Assembly (NCBI GenBank): GCA_003569245.1
Contig: BGOM01000010.1
Coordinates: 104,268-168,267 of the forward strand
DNA length: 64,000 nt
Source of the DNA: Opitutia bacterium
GTDB taxonomy: Bacteria; Verrucomicrobiota; Verrucomicrobiia; Opitutales; UBA953
Direction of reading: 5' to 3'
Part shown: positions 46,779 through 58,751 of the stretch, in pieces
How the letters are laid out: the number at the start of each line of letters is the position of its first letter
How positions within the stretch are numbered: the first letter of the stretch is position 1
Made by a program: the position numbers and the translations under genes
Notes under the pieces: model-generated
Databases searched by the model: none
Seen by the model: the letters and a program-made list of their open reading frames with translations, nothing else
Told to the model about the DNA's origin: nothing

Positions 46779-47897
46779 TCAGCGGGGGATGCCGAGGCGG
46801 GCGGAGATGCGACGCGTGCGCAACATCGCTTCGGTCATGCGGGCGGCTTCGTCGGGGCCGCGGACGTCCTGGCAGGCGGGGTGCGGTTCGGGCGAAGCGA
46901 TGACGCCGAGCTGGTGGAGCAGGTGGGCGGTGCTGTGCTTGTAGGCGGCGGCGCTGCCCTTGGCGTCGAGGCGGAAAACCTGGTCCTCCAGGGACTGGAA
47001 GGCCTCGAAGAGCTTGTAAACGCGCGTGTCGAAGCGGCCCGTACCCGTGGGGAACTTCTTTCCAGGGGCGCCGTCCTCGAGCCACAGGTCCTTCGCGGCG
47101 CAGATCTGCGGGGCGGCGCTGCTGGCCGCGCCGATGAGCAGGGGCAGGCCGGTCTTGATCGCCGTGGCGATGCCGTAGTCGTCGCCGCTGTGCGGGGCGA
47201 AGTCGAGTTTCAGATCCTTGCACATCGCGGCCCAGTAGAGAAAGTGCGGCTCGTCGAGCGTGCTTACCTTGCCGCCCACGAACTTGGGGTGGAGGGCGAG
47301 CTGATGCAGCAACCAAGGCTCATAAGGCGTCGCCCAAGGGACGAAGGCCGGTTCGAGCGCGTGCACGATGCCGGGGCGGATGAGCCACTCGGCGATCTGG
47401 TAATAACCATCGCGGCGACGTTCGGGGTCCAGCGTGTTGAGCCCCTTCGAGGTCATGATCATCACTTCGCAGTGGTCGTGGGCCTGGACGAGGTCCAGCA
47501 GCCCGCGGTAGCGCTCGGGCTGGAAGGAGGTGTCGTCCTGGGCGCCCCGGGCGGTGATGCCGGCGATGAACTTGAGCGTGGGGAAGGCCAGGCGGAATTG
47601 CCGGAGCACCTCGGCGTACAGGCGGTCGTCGAGGTCGAAGATGTAGCCGGTATCGGCGTTGAGCACCGGGACGAGTTCCACCCCGTAATGCTCGGCCGCG
47701 GCGAGCTGCCAGCGGATCTCGGCGACGAAGCTCGCCCAATCCGGCCGGCCGTCCTTGAACGGCAGCAGCACGGCGGAGCAGAGGCGTGCCTTGGTCCGGT
47801 GGTCGACGAGCTCCTCCTCGGCCGTCCAGGCCCACTTCGTCGCGGACCACGGGGTGGTCGGGGTGAGGTCCTCGGGACGGTCGATCAGCGACTTCAT
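46779..47897 (-). CDS. Dihydrodipicolinate synthase/KDG aldolase-like lyase
   Basis: 372 residues, longer than DapA (about 295). The N-terminal addition (LTPTTPWSATKWAWTAEEEL) is unusual. The Schiff-base Lys is predicted in HPKFVGGKVSTLDEPHF (Lys 210), followed by LDFAPHSGDDYG, the pattern of the DHDPS family. Such enzymes cleave or form 2-keto acids with pyruvate. The ATG at 47897 has AAGGTG upstream; an in-frame ATG at 47921 would lie inside the operator. Co-transcribed with the OYE-like gene and divergent from lysR. Confidence 0.82.
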   Translation of the reverse strand: MKSLIDRPEDLTPTTPWSATKWAWTAEEELVDHRTKARLCSAVLLPFKDGRPDWASFVAEIRWQLAAAEHYGVELVPVLNADTGYIFDLDDRLYAEVLRQFRLAFPTLKFIAGITARGAQDDTSFQPERYRGLLDLVQAHDHCEVMIMTSKGLNTLDPERRRDGYYQIAEWLIRPGIVHALEPAFVPWATPYEPWLLHQLALHPKFVGGKVSTLDEPHFLYWAAMCKDLKLDFAPHSGDDYGIATAIKTGLPLLIGAASSAAPQICAAKDLWLEDGAPGKKFPTGTGRFDTRVYKLFEAFQSLEDQVFRLDAKGSAAAYKHSTAHLLHQLGVIASPEPHPACQDVRGPDEAARMTEAMLRTRRISARLGIPR

Positions 47898-47914
47898 GGG
47901 GAACACCTTACCAC

Positions 47915-47933
47915 TTTTCATGATGCTTGAAAA
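47915..47933. promoter_or_regulatory. Probable LysR-type operator
   Basis: Inverted repeat TTTTCA-N7-TGAAAA containing the T-N11-A core typical of LysR regulators (TCATGATGCTTGA). It lies in the 71-bp gap between divergent lysR-type and lyase genes, 35 bases before the regulator start. Dual control of both genes is the usual arrangement. Confidence 0.6.
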
Positions 47934-47968
47934 ACATTAGTTTCCAGCCAGTATCGACGGAATAAACG

Positions 47969-48844
47969 ATGGAATTGTATCAGCTCGAATACTTCCTCGA
48001 GGCCGCGCGTCAGCGCAGCTTCACGCGCGCCGCGGCCAAGTTGAACCTGGCGCAGGCCGCCTTGAGCGAGCAGATGCGCAAGCTCGAGGCCGAACTGGGC
48101 GCCCGCCTCTTCAATCGCGGTCGGCGTGAGACGACCCTGACCCCGGCGGGCGAGACTTTGCGGGCGCATGCCGAGGCCCTGTTGGTTCAGGCTCTGGCGA
48201 CGCGCCGGGCGGTCGGCGACCAAGTCGCCCTGAAGGGAGGCCGGCTGGCCGTGGGGGCCATTCCTTCGGTGAGCGCCTGCCTCCTGCCCGCCGCCGTCGC
48301 GGCGTTCCGGCGCCGGCATCCGCAGGTCGAACTTGCCTTGCTTGAAGGCACGTCGGAGGCCGTGGCGCAATGGGTGGAAGCGGGGAGGATCGAGCTCGGC
48401 GCGGTCCAGCTGCCCGCCTCCGGCGATGCCTTCCGGACGACCCCGCTGCTGGATGAGTCCTTCGTGCTCCTGGTGCCGAGGAAGCACGCGCTGGCCCGTC
48501 GCCGTCTGCCCCGTCTGGCTGAGCTGGCGAGGGAAGCCTTCGTCTTCTACAAGGGCAGGGCCCGCGACGTCGCCCAGGAGGCTTGTCGCGCGGCCGGCTT
48601 CGCCCCGCGGATAGCCTGCGAGAGCGGCGAACTCGAGACGATCCGTTCGCTCGTGGCCGCGGACCTCGGCATCGCTTTGCTGCCGGAACTCGCGGCCCGC
48701 GGTACCGTCCCCGGCTGCGCGGTCGTGCGGTTGGGCGGTGACCCCATCGGTCGTTCGGTGGCCTTGCTCCAGCGCAAGGGCCAGGAACTTTCCCCGGCCG
48801 CCCAGTCGTTCCGTCGCTTGTTGATCGGCGAAGCCGTCGCCTAG
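47969..48844 (+). CDS. LysR-family transcriptional regulator
   Basis: 291 residues. N-terminal winged helix: LYQLEYFLEAARQRSFTRAA, then LNLAQAALSEQMRKLEAELG and LFNRGRRETTLTPAGE; C-terminal effector domain with VGAIPSVSACLLPAAVAAF. The effector is unknown. Divergent from the lyase/OYE pair with a fitting inverted repeat between, so it likely controls that pair and perhaps the transporter that follows 45 bases after. Confidence 0.93.
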   Translation: MELYQLEYFLEAARQRSFTRAAAKLNLAQAALSEQMRKLEAELGARLFNRGRRETTLTPAGETLRAHAEALLVQALATRRAVGDQVALKGGRLAVGAIPSVSACLLPAAVAAFRRRHPQVELALLEGTSEAVAQWVEAGRIELGAVQLPASGDAFRTTPLLDESFVLLVPRKHALARRRLPRLAELAREAFVFYKGRARDVAQEACRAAGFAPRIACESGELETIRSLVAADLGIALLPELAARGTVPGCAVVRLGGDPIGRSVALLQRKGQELSPAAQSFRRLLIGEAVA

Positions 48845-48889
48845 CCGCAAATCATCCCTTGAAGCCAGGGCGTATCTCCTTCTGATGAC

Positions 48890-50209
48890 ATGAACCCCAT
48901 GCACGACGCCCAAGACACCCGGCAAGCGATCACCCGCGGCATGCAGATGACCCTGCTGGCCGGCTTCCTCGGTTGGATGATGGACGGCTACGAACAGGCC
49001 CTCTTCCCGACGCTCGCGGGCCCGGCCTTGCGGAGCATGGTGCCCGCGGAGGTCGCGGCGGCGGGCGCCAAGGCCATCAGCGGCTGGGTCGGCGGCTGGA
49101 TGGCCGGCATCACCTCCGCCTTCCTCGTCGGCGCCGCCTTCGGCGGCGCGGCCTTCGGATGGTTGGGCGATCGCATCGGCCGCGTGAAGGCGATGTCGCT
49201 CAGCATCCTCTTCTATTCCGTCTTCAGCGGCGTCTGCTACTTCGCCACCGACCCCTGGCACCTGGCCGGGGCGCGCTTCCTGGCCGCGCTCGGCATGGGC
49301 GGCGAATGGGCCCTCGGGGTGGCGCTCGTGATGGAGGCCTGGCCCGAGCGACATCGCTCCAAGATGGCCGCCGCCATCGGCATGGCCGCCAACCTCGGCA
49401 TGGTGCTCGTCGGCGTGATGGCCATGGCGTACCCGGCCGACGACGCTTCCTGGCGCATCCACTTCCTCATCGGGGCCTCGCCCGCGATCCTCACCTTGCT
49501 CATCCGTCTCTTCGTGCCGGAGTCGGAGAAGTGGGAGCGTTCCGCGGCCCGCGAGGCGGGCACCCCGCAGCGCTCCAAGCTCGGCGAGGTCTTCGGCCCC
49601 GAGCTGCGCCGGCCCACGCTCATCGGCATCCTCATGGTCTCGGTCGTCTTCGTGGGCACGTGGGGCGCGGTCCAGTGGATCCCGCTCTGGGTCGGCGAAC
49701 TGGCCGGGGCCGCCAACCCGCGGGCCAAGGCCCTGGCGATGGTCATCGTCTCGACCGGCGCCTGTCTCAGCACGGTGCTCGCGCCCTTGCTGCTGGCCTC
49801 GCTGCCGCGTCGACGCGGCTACCAGTTGCTCTGCCTGCTGGCCCTCGCGGCCACGGCGTGGATCTACCGCACGCCCGCGGAGTGGTCCGGCGAGCTCTTC
49901 CTCGGGCTGATGCCCGGGCTGATGGCCGCGAAGATCTTCGTGCTCGGGATGGCGGCGACCGCCTTCTTCGGCTTTTTCCCCCTGTACCTGCCGGAACTGT
50001 TCCCGACGCGCGTGCGCGCCACGGGGCAGGGGGTCTGCTACAATACCGGCCGGCTCGTCGCGGTGCCCTTCGTGCTCCTCAGCGGCAAGCTGGTCGAGAC
50101 CCTCGGCGGCTTCCAGCAGGCCGCCGCGGCGATCACCTTGGTCTACGCCGCCGGCTTGTTCGTCGCGTTCTTCGCCCGGGAGACCGCGGGTCAGGCCCTC
50201 CAGGATTGA
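48890..50209 (+). CDS. MFS transporter, sugar/organic acid type (copy 1)
   Basis: 439 residues with about 12 membrane segments. Family marks: FLGWMMDGYEQALFP (first-helix motif of MHS/AAHS-type acid transporters), FGWLGDRIGRVKAM loop, ALGMGGEWALGVALVMEAWP, VPESEKWE, LYLPELFPTRVRATGQGVCYN. The segments GMGGEWA and NTGR recur in the MFS gene at 52638, so the two are paralogs. Transports an unknown acid, probably the substrate of the neighbouring enzymes. Confidence 0.9.
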   Translation: MNPMHDAQDTRQAITRGMQMTLLAGFLGWMMDGYEQALFPTLAGPALRSMVPAEVAAAGAKAISGWVGGWMAGITSAFLVGAAFGGAAFGWLGDRIGRVKAMSLSILFYSVFSGVCYFATDPWHLAGARFLAALGMGGEWALGVALVMEAWPERHRSKMAAAIGMAANLGMVLVGVMAMAYPADDASWRIHFLIGASPAILTLLIRLFVPESEKWERSAAREAGTPQRSKLGEVFGPELRRPTLIGILMVSVVFVGTWGAVQWIPLWVGELAGAANPRAKALAMVIVSTGACLSTVLAPLLLASLPRRRGYQLLCLLALAATAWIYRTPAEWSGELFLGLMPGLMAAKIFVLGMAATAFFGFFPLYLPELFPTRVRATGQGVCYNTGRLVAVPFVLLSGKLVETLGGFQQAAAAITLVYAAGLFVAFFARETAGQALQD

Positions 50210-50214
50210 GCGTC

Positions 50215-51621
50215 ATGAATCCCCACGACGTCCGGATCCGCGCGGTCAGCTGGTACGCCTTGCCGGTGCGGACCCGGGTGCCGCTCAAGTTCGGCCACGA
50301 CACGCTCACCGAGGTCGTCTGCGCCCGCGTGCGCCTGACCGTCGCGCGTGCGGACGGCCAGCGCGGCGAAGGGTGGGGCGAGACCCCGTTGAGCGTCCAA
50401 TGGGTCTGGCCGTCGTCGTTGTCCTATGCGACGCGCCTGCGGGCCCTCGAGGAGTTCTGCGACCTGTTGACCGAGGCTTACGCCCAGTTCCCGGCCTCCG
50501 GTCATGCCATGGAGGTCGGACACGACTTCCTCGAGGCCGTGCTGCCCCGCCTGCTGGACTCTTTCAACGCGAGCCTGCCGCCGGGCGTGCGGATGCCCAA
50601 GCTCGCCGCCTTGGTCTGCGCCTCCGCCTTCGACCTCGCGCTGCATGACGCCTACGGCGTCGCCAATCAGGTCCCGACCTACCTGACGTACGCGCGTCCG
50701 TGGATGAACCATGACCTCGCGGCCTACGTGACGCCCGCCGCGGATGCGCCGGAGGTTTCCTTCGCCGGCAAGTACCCGGCCGATTTCTTCCGTCAGCCGG
50801 TCGAGACGAGCCTGCTCGCCTGGCACCTCGTCGGCGGCCTGGATTTCCTGACGGTGGCCGAGGCCGGGACGGCTCGCCTGACCGACGGGTATCCGACTTC
50901 GCTGGACGAGTGGATCGAACGCGATGGCCTCAAGGCGCTGAAGGTGAAGTTGCGCGGGAACGACGCATCCTGGGATTTCGATCGGCTGCGCGCGGTCGCG
51001 GCGATCGGCCTGCCGCGGGGCGTCGAGCTCTTCACCGCGGATTTCAACTGCACGGTGACCGATCCCGCCTACGTGACCGGGGTGCTGGACCGCGTGCAGG
51101 CCGAGCTTCCCGAGCTGTGGGCGCGCCTGAGTTACGTCGAGCAGCCTTTCCCGTACGAGCTCGCCGAGCATCCGATCGACGTCCGCGCGGTGAGCGCCCG
51201 CTGCCCGCTCTTCCTCGACGAGAGCGCCCATGACTGGCGCGTCGTGCGGCTGGGGCGCAGCCTCGGCTGGAACGGCGTGGCCCTGAAGACCTGCAAGACG
51301 CAGACCGGCGCGTTGCTCAGCCTGTGCTGGGCGCGGGCGCATGGGATGCAGCTGATGGTCCAGGATCTCACGAATCCGATGCTCGCGCAACTGACGCACC
51401 TGCTGCTGGCGGCGCATGCCCCGACCCTCGCCGGGGTCGAGACCAACGGCATGCAGTTCTACCCGGCCGCCTCGGAGCCGGAAGCCCGCCTCCATCCCGG
51501 CGCCTACCGTCGGCAGGGTGGGCGGGTCGATTGCGCCCGTCTGCGCGGTCCGGGGTTCGGCTATGCCGGCGCCGAGGCCGCCCGGACCCTGCCTCCGCCG
51601 CGTCTCTCGGCGCCGCGCTGA
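50215..51621 (+). CDS. Enolase-superfamily enzyme, muconate-lactonizing subgroup-like
   Basis: 468 residues. N-terminal capping domain (RVPLKFGHDTLTEVVCARV) and a barrel with Lys-x-Lys in LKALKVKLRGND, metal-ligand strands LFTADFNC, SYVEQPFPYE and CPLFLDESAHD, then a Lys in GVALKTCKTQTG. The Lys-x-Lys plus late Lys arrangement points to the MLE subgroup (epimerases, cycloisomerases) rather than mandelate racemases. Longer than typical members (about 360-400). Begins 5 bases after the transporter stop, so it should act on the imported acid or a product of it. Confidence 0.85.
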   Translation: MNPHDVRIRAVSWYALPVRTRVPLKFGHDTLTEVVCARVRLTVARADGQRGEGWGETPLSVQWVWPSSLSYATRLRALEEFCDLLTEAYAQFPASGHAMEVGHDFLEAVLPRLLDSFNASLPPGVRMPKLAALVCASAFDLALHDAYGVANQVPTYLTYARPWMNHDLAAYVTPAADAPEVSFAGKYPADFFRQPVETSLLAWHLVGGLDFLTVAEAGTARLTDGYPTSLDEWIERDGLKALKVKLRGNDASWDFDRLRAVAAIGLPRGVELFTADFNCTVTDPAYVTGVLDRVQAELPELWARLSYVEQPFPYELAEHPIDVRAVSARCPLFLDESAHDWRVVRLGRSLGWNGVALKTCKTQTGALLSLCWARAHGMQLMVQDLTNPMLAQLTHLLLAAHAPTLAGVETNGMQFYPAASEPEARLHPGAYRRQGGRVDCARLRGPGFGYAGAEAARTLPPPRLSAPR

Positions 51622-51673
51622 GCCAATCCGCTTGCCCGCCCCCGTCTCCCGGGCCTATCCCTTGTCCTTCCCC

Positions 51674-52609
51674 ATGATCACCCGACTGCTCCTCCTGGCC
51701 GCCTTGGCCGTCCCCGCGTTCGCCGCCGACGCCCCGGCGCGCAAGATCCTGTTCTTCACGAAGTCCTCCGGCTACGAGCACGAGGTGATCTCCTACAAGA
51801 AGGGGATGCCGAGCTTCGCCGAGAAACAGCTGCTGGAAATCGGGAAGGCCAACCACTGGACGTTCGTCTTCTCCAAGGATGGCTCGAAGTTCTCCCCGGA
51901 ATACCTGGCGCAGTTCGACACCGTGATGTTCTACACGACGGGTGACCTCTGCTCCGCGGGCACCGACAAGAACCCGCCGATGACCCCGGCCGGCAAGCAG
52001 GCGCTCTTTGATTTCGTCAAGGGCGGCAAGGGTTTCGTCGGGACGCACTCCGCCTCCGACACCTTCCATACCGACAACGAATCCCAGAAGGGGCCGGAGC
52101 GCTTCAAGAACCATGGCGACCAGGCCGACGCCTATGTCTGCTTCCTCGGCGCCGAGTTCATCCGCCACGGCAAGCAGCAGGCGGGCGTGAACAAGGTCAT
52201 CGACCCGACCTTCCCCGGCTTCGAGAAGGTCGGCGCCACCTTCTCCTTCGTGGAGGAGTGGTACACGCTCAAGGACTTCCGCCCGGAGATCCACGTGCTC
52301 ACCACCTTCAACGATCCGGCGCTCGACGGCGACGACTACAAGCGTCCGGCCTACCCGAATTGCTGGGCCAAGCCGGAGGGCAAGGGGCGCGTCTTCTACA
52401 CCGCCATGGGTCACCGGGAGGATGTCTGGACCAACGAGACCTTCCGCCAGATCCTCGTCGGTGGCCTGAAGTGGGCCAACGGCGACGCCGTGGCGCCGGA
52501 CCTCTCTCCGAATCTCCTGAAGGTCGCGCCGGGCGCGATGACCAACCAGCCGTACACGCCCTCCGCGCCCGCCAAGGCCGCGCCGAAGAAGGCCGAGGCC
52601 AAGAAGTGA
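51674..52609 (+). CDS. Secreted ThuA-domain protein
   Basis: 311 residues with a signal peptide (MITRLLLLAALAVPAFAA). The ThuA-like, glutamine-amidotransferase-type fold shows KILFFTKSSGYEHEVI, FDTVMFYTTGDL, GKGFVGTHSASDTFH, VVDP-like KVIDPTFPG and GRVFYTAMGHREDVW. Named from trehalose-utilisation loci and very common in Verrucomicrobiota and Planctomycetota; biochemical activity is poorly known. A Pro/Ala/Lys-rich tail ends it. It sits between the enolase-family gene and a second MFS transporter. Confidence 0.9.
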   Translation: MITRLLLLAALAVPAFAADAPARKILFFTKSSGYEHEVISYKKGMPSFAEKQLLEIGKANHWTFVFSKDGSKFSPEYLAQFDTVMFYTTGDLCSAGTDKNPPMTPAGKQALFDFVKGGKGFVGTHSASDTFHTDNESQKGPERFKNHGDQADAYVCFLGAEFIRHGKQQAGVNKVIDPTFPGFEKVGATFSFVEEWYTLKDFRPEIHVLTTFNDPALDGDDYKRPAYPNCWAKPEGKGRVFYTAMGHREDVWTNETFRQILVGGLKWANGDAVAPDLSPNLLKVAPGAMTNQPYTPSAPAKAAPKKAEAKK

Positions 52610-52637
52610 ACCTGCGCGGTCCCCGGCATCCGCTCCC

Positions 52638-53909
52638 ATGAGTACGCCGCCCGTGGAAGCGACGAAGTGGAGCGAACTCTCGGTCCAGCAGAAGAAGTCC
52701 GGCCTGGCCGCCTGGCTGGGCTGGTTCTTCGACGGGCTGGATCTCCACCTCTACACCCTGGTCGCCGCCGTCTTCGTGGCGGAACTGCTCCATACCGCCG
52801 AGGGCGATCCCGCCGTCGGTTGGTACGGGTCGATCATCCAGGCGGCTTTCCTGCTCGGCTGGGCGTTCGGCGGGGCCCTGTTCGGGCTGGTCGGCGACCG
52901 GCTCGGCCGGAGCCGGACCTTGGTGCTGACCATCCTGACCTACGCGCTCTTCACCGGTCTGTCCTTCTTCGCGCAGACCTGGTGGCAGCTGATGATCTGC
53001 CGGTTCCTCGCCGCGCTCGGGATCGGCGGGGAGTGGGCCGTGGGCGCGTCCCTCCTCTCGGAGACTTGGCCCCGGAAGTGGCGCCCATGGATCGCCGCCG
53101 TGCTCCAGTGCGCGGTCAACTTCGGCATCCTCGCCGCCATCGCCGCCGTCACGCTGCTGCAGCTCATCCCCGGTTTCGAGTCCCGCTGGGTGTTCCTCAT
53201 CGGCGTCTTGCCGGCCTTCGTGACCCTGTGGATCCGCAAGGAAGTTCCCGAGACTGCCGAGTGGGCGGCCGAGCAGGGCCGCGGGCCGCGCCCGCGTCTG
53301 GCCGACCTCTTCGCCCCCGGCCTCCGTCGCACGACCTTGATCGCCTCGGCCCTCTGCGCGATCGCCCTGACCGGCCACTGGTGCTTCATGTTCTGGCAGC
53401 AGGCCTTCATCCGCACGCATCCCGCCGTCGCGGAAGCCTCCGCCGCGATCAAGGCCGCGGTGACGGCCAAGGCCTTGTTCTGCGTGATCGCGGCTTCGGT
53501 GCTCGGCAACTTCGCCTCGGGTTGGGCGGCGCAGCGGTTCGGGTATCGCGCCGCGCTCGCGGCTTTCTTCGCGGCTTATTTCGTCCTGATGGTGCTGACC
53601 TTCGCGCTGCCCTGGAGTCTCCCCGAGACCTACGCGTTCTACGCCGCGATCGGTTTCTGCCAAGGCGTCTTCGGCCTCTTCACGATGGCGCTGCCGCCCT
53701 TGTTCCCGACCTTGCAGCGCACCACGGGGGCGGGTTTCAGCTACAATATCGGCCGGGTCTTCGCGGCGGCGGGCACGGTCTTCTTCGGTATCTTCGCCAA
53801 GCCCTCCGACTACGGTGCCGTGTTGCTGGCGGCCGCCTGCCTCTTCGCCCCCGCCGCGCTGCTGGCCCTGCGCCTGCCGCTGGCCGAGGGCGAGCCCGCC
53901 GGCCGCTGA
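52638..53909 (+). CDS. MFS transporter, sugar/organic acid type (copy 2)
   Basis: 423 residues, about 12 membrane segments. LGWFFDGLDLHLYTLVAAVF, FGLVGDRLGRSRTL loop, ALGIGGEWAVGASLLSETWP, VPETAEWA and GAGFSYNIGRVFAA match the copy at 48890. Starts 28 bases after the ThuA gene. Substrate unknown; the two transporters may serve different acids or one may export. Confidence 0.9.
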   Translation: MSTPPVEATKWSELSVQQKKSGLAAWLGWFFDGLDLHLYTLVAAVFVAELLHTAEGDPAVGWYGSIIQAAFLLGWAFGGALFGLVGDRLGRSRTLVLTILTYALFTGLSFFAQTWWQLMICRFLAALGIGGEWAVGASLLSETWPRKWRPWIAAVLQCAVNFGILAAIAAVTLLQLIPGFESRWVFLIGVLPAFVTLWIRKEVPETAEWAAEQGRGPRPRLADLFAPGLRRTTLIASALCAIALTGHWCFMFWQQAFIRTHPAVAEASAAIKAAVTAKALFCVIAASVLGNFASGWAAQRFGYRAALAAFFAAYFVLMVLTFALPWSLPETYAFYAAIGFCQGVFGLFTMALPPLFPTLQRTTGAGFSYNIGRVFAAAGTVFFGIFAKPSDYGAVLLAAACLFAPAALLALRLPLAEGEPAGR

Positions 53910-53951
53910 TTTGGCGTTGTCACCGGCGCGAATCCGGCGAGACTGCCTGAC

Positions 53952-54434
53952 GTGCTCCTCAAGAAACGGCTCTCCCTTTTCCTGAAGATCCAGGCCGTCG
54001 CCTTCGTCATCGGGACGGGTTTCATCCTCCGGAACACCGCGAACCGCGTCATCGAGGAGCAACAGAGGGCCGTGAACCTCGGCTTCGACCCGCCGTTTAC
54101 GTCGACCTTGGGCGAGACGCTGGGCCGCGTCGGCCAGATTTTCCTCACGGAGGGCTGGCTCATCCTGCTGCCGCTCTACGGCACCTGTCTTTTCTTCCTT
54201 CGCGTCGATCAGCGGATCCGCGGCCTGCGCCAGGCTTTCGTCAAATGGAGCGTGCTGTTCCTGGTCATGGAGTTCACGACGGAATGGACGAAGTACGGTT
54301 GGACCGAGGCCACGGCGGAGCTCCCGCTGATGCTGATCCGCTACCTGGCGGGCGGCGCGTTGGCCGCGGCCGTCTGGTGGCTCATCGAGAAGTCTCCCCG
54401 CGTCCATGAGACGCACGGGCGGGGGCACCACTGA
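53952..54434 (+). CDS. Membrane protein with about four segments, unknown
   Basis: 160 residues from the GTG at 53952. Hydrophobic stretches: FLKIQAVAFVIGTGFIL, WLILLPLYGTCLFFL, AFVKWSVLFLVMEFTT and MLIRYLAGGALAAAVWWLI; the C terminus is His-rich. No family recognised. It follows the transporter by 42 bases and is convergent with the EVE gene. Confidence 0.65.
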   Translation: MLLKKRLSLFLKIQAVAFVIGTGFILRNTANRVIEEQQRAVNLGFDPPFTSTLGETLGRVGQIFLTEGWLILLPLYGTCLFFLRVDQRIRGLRQAFVKWSVLFLVMEFTTEWTKYGWTEATAELPLMLIRYLAGGALAAAVWWLIEKSPRVHETHGRGHH

Positions 54435-54435
54435 G

Positions 54436-54891
54436 TCAACCGCGCCCCAGCGTCGCGATCGCCTTGAACTCGGCGGCGGTCACGGGCGTCACGGAAAGCC
54501 GGTTGCCTGGCCGCAGGATGAGCATCTCCTTGAGCGCCGCGCACGCGCGTAGGTCAGGTAGGCTGACGAGTCGCCGGAAGGTCTGGTGGAAGGACACCTC
54601 GAGGCAGCTCCAGCGCGGGTTATCCTTGGTCGACTTGGGGTCGAAGTAGTCCGACTTCGGGTCGAACTGGGTGGGGTCGTCGAAGGCCGCCTTCGTGACC
54701 TTAGCGACGCCGACGATGCCGGGCGCGGCGCAGTTGGAGTGGTAGAAGAGCACGAGGTCGCCGACCTCCGCCGCGCGCAGGAAATTGCGCGCCTGGTAGT
54801 TGCGCACCCCGGTCCAGGGTTCCCGGCCCTTGCGCTTGAGTTCCGCGAAGGAGAACTCGTCGGGTTCGGACTTCATCAGCCAGTGGCGCAT
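54436..54891 (-). CDS. EVE-domain protein
   Basis: 151 residues: WLMKSEPDEFSFAELKR, WTGVRNYQARNFLR, GDLVLFYHSN and GIVGVAKVTKAAFDDPTQFD are EVE (PUA-like) hallmarks. These small proteins are thought to bind modified bases in DNA or RNA. Single gene; its upstream region is shared with tatD. Confidence 0.93.
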   Translation of the reverse strand: MRHWLMKSEPDEFSFAELKRKGREPWTGVRNYQARNFLRAAEVGDLVLFYHSNCAAPGIVGVAKVTKAAFDDPTQFDPKSDYFDPKSTKDNPRWSCLEVSFHQTFRRLVSLPDLRACAALKEMLILRPGNRLSVTPVTAAEFKAIATLGRG

Positions 54892-54974
54892 GCGGTCAAC
54901 GTGCAGGGCAGGGCGGTTTTTTCAAGGTCTGGGTGCGGTCTTGCCCTTTCCGCGGGGCCGACCCTAATCGGCCC

Positions 54975-55769
54975 GTGCGCCTGCTGGATTCCCATTGTCA
55001 CCCGGAATACGCCCTGAAGGCCGGACGCCTCGCCGCCTGGGTGGAAGAGTGCCGGGCAGCCGGCGTCGAAGGGGTCGTCGCCATCGGGACCGACCTCGCG
55101 GACTGGTCCGACTACCGTGACCTGGCCGCCTCCCGACCTGATTTCTTCCGCCACACCGTCGGCCTCCATCCCTGTCATGTCGAGGAAGGCTGGGAGGAGA
55201 CCGTCGCCGCGATCTCGCCCTATTTCGCGGATCGCACCCACCCGGCCGCGCTCGGGGAGATCGGTTTGGACTATTTCCGCCTGCCGGCCGACGTCGCCGA
55301 AGCCGGGCGCATCAAGGGCTGGCAACAGGCGGCCTTCCGCCGGCAACTGGCGCTGGCCTACCAGTTCAATTGCCCGGTGGTGATCCACTCCCGCCAGGCC
55401 TTCGACGATTGCGTCGGCCTGATCGACGACAGCGGCGTGGATTGGCGCAAAGTCGTCTTCCATTGTTTCGTCGAGGGTCCCGAACAGGTGCGCCAGATCA
55501 ACCAGCGCGGCGGCCGCGCTTCCTTCACCGGCATCATCACCTACGCGAAGTCCGAGGATATTCGCCAGGCGCTGAAGGCGCAGGGGCTCGCGCGACTCAT
55601 GCTCGAGACCGATGCGCCCTACCTCGCGCCGCGGTCCGTCCGCGGTAAGGAAAACACGCCCGCGTACCTTCCGGAGATCTGCGCCCAGGCCGCGGAGCTG
55701 CTGGGCCTGCCGGCCGACGAGGTAGCCGAGGTCGCGACCCGGAACGCCCGCGAGTTCTTCGGGTTCTGA
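54975..55769 (+). CDS. tatD: TatD-family metal-dependent hydrolase/DNase
   Basis: 264 residues from a GTG (VRLLDSHCHPEY). Metal ligands: the HxH in DSHCHPEY, Glu in ALGEIGLDYF, His in PVVIHSRQAF, His in VVFHCFVEG, Asp in METDAPYLAP. Members are 3'-5' exonucleases or deoxyribonucleases used in DNA repair and apoptosis-like decay. Followed 9 bases on by a terminator that points the other way. Confidence 0.94.
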   Translation: MRLLDSHCHPEYALKAGRLAAWVEECRAAGVEGVVAIGTDLADWSDYRDLAASRPDFFRHTVGLHPCHVEEGWEETVAAISPYFADRTHPAALGEIGLDYFRLPADVAEAGRIKGWQQAAFRRQLALAYQFNCPVVIHSRQAFDDCVGLIDDSGVDWRKVVFHCFVEGPEQVRQINQRGGRASFTGIITYAKSEDIRQALKAQGLARLMLETDAPYLAPRSVRGKENTPAYLPEICAQAAELLGLPADEVAEVATRNAREFFGF

Positions 55770-55778
55770 CCGGTGAAC

Positions 55779-55806
55779 GAAAAAGGGCGGGCCCGCAGGC
55801 CCGCCC
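55779..55806 (-). terminator. Rho-independent terminator of metY
   Basis: Stem GGGCGGGCC / GGCCCGCCC with a 4-base loop and, reading on the - strand, TTTTT after it. It lies 22 bases beyond the metY stop. Confidence 0.88.
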
Positions 55807-55828
55807 GGTGCGGACGCGGATGCGAGGC

Positions 55829-57181
<1,353 letters not shown>

Positions 57182-57256
57182 TCACAAGCCGTTTTCCGGC
57201 CTATGACGCTTCCTTCTCGCCCTCGGGCGGGCTTCTTTCCTATCTGGACGCACCGT

Positions 57257-58687
<1,431 letters not shown>

Positions 58688-58751
58688 TTCCTTCCGGAAT
58701 GTTGATAAGTGTCCGTTGAAGCCGCCCGGGGAACGGGCAGACTGGTCGGTC

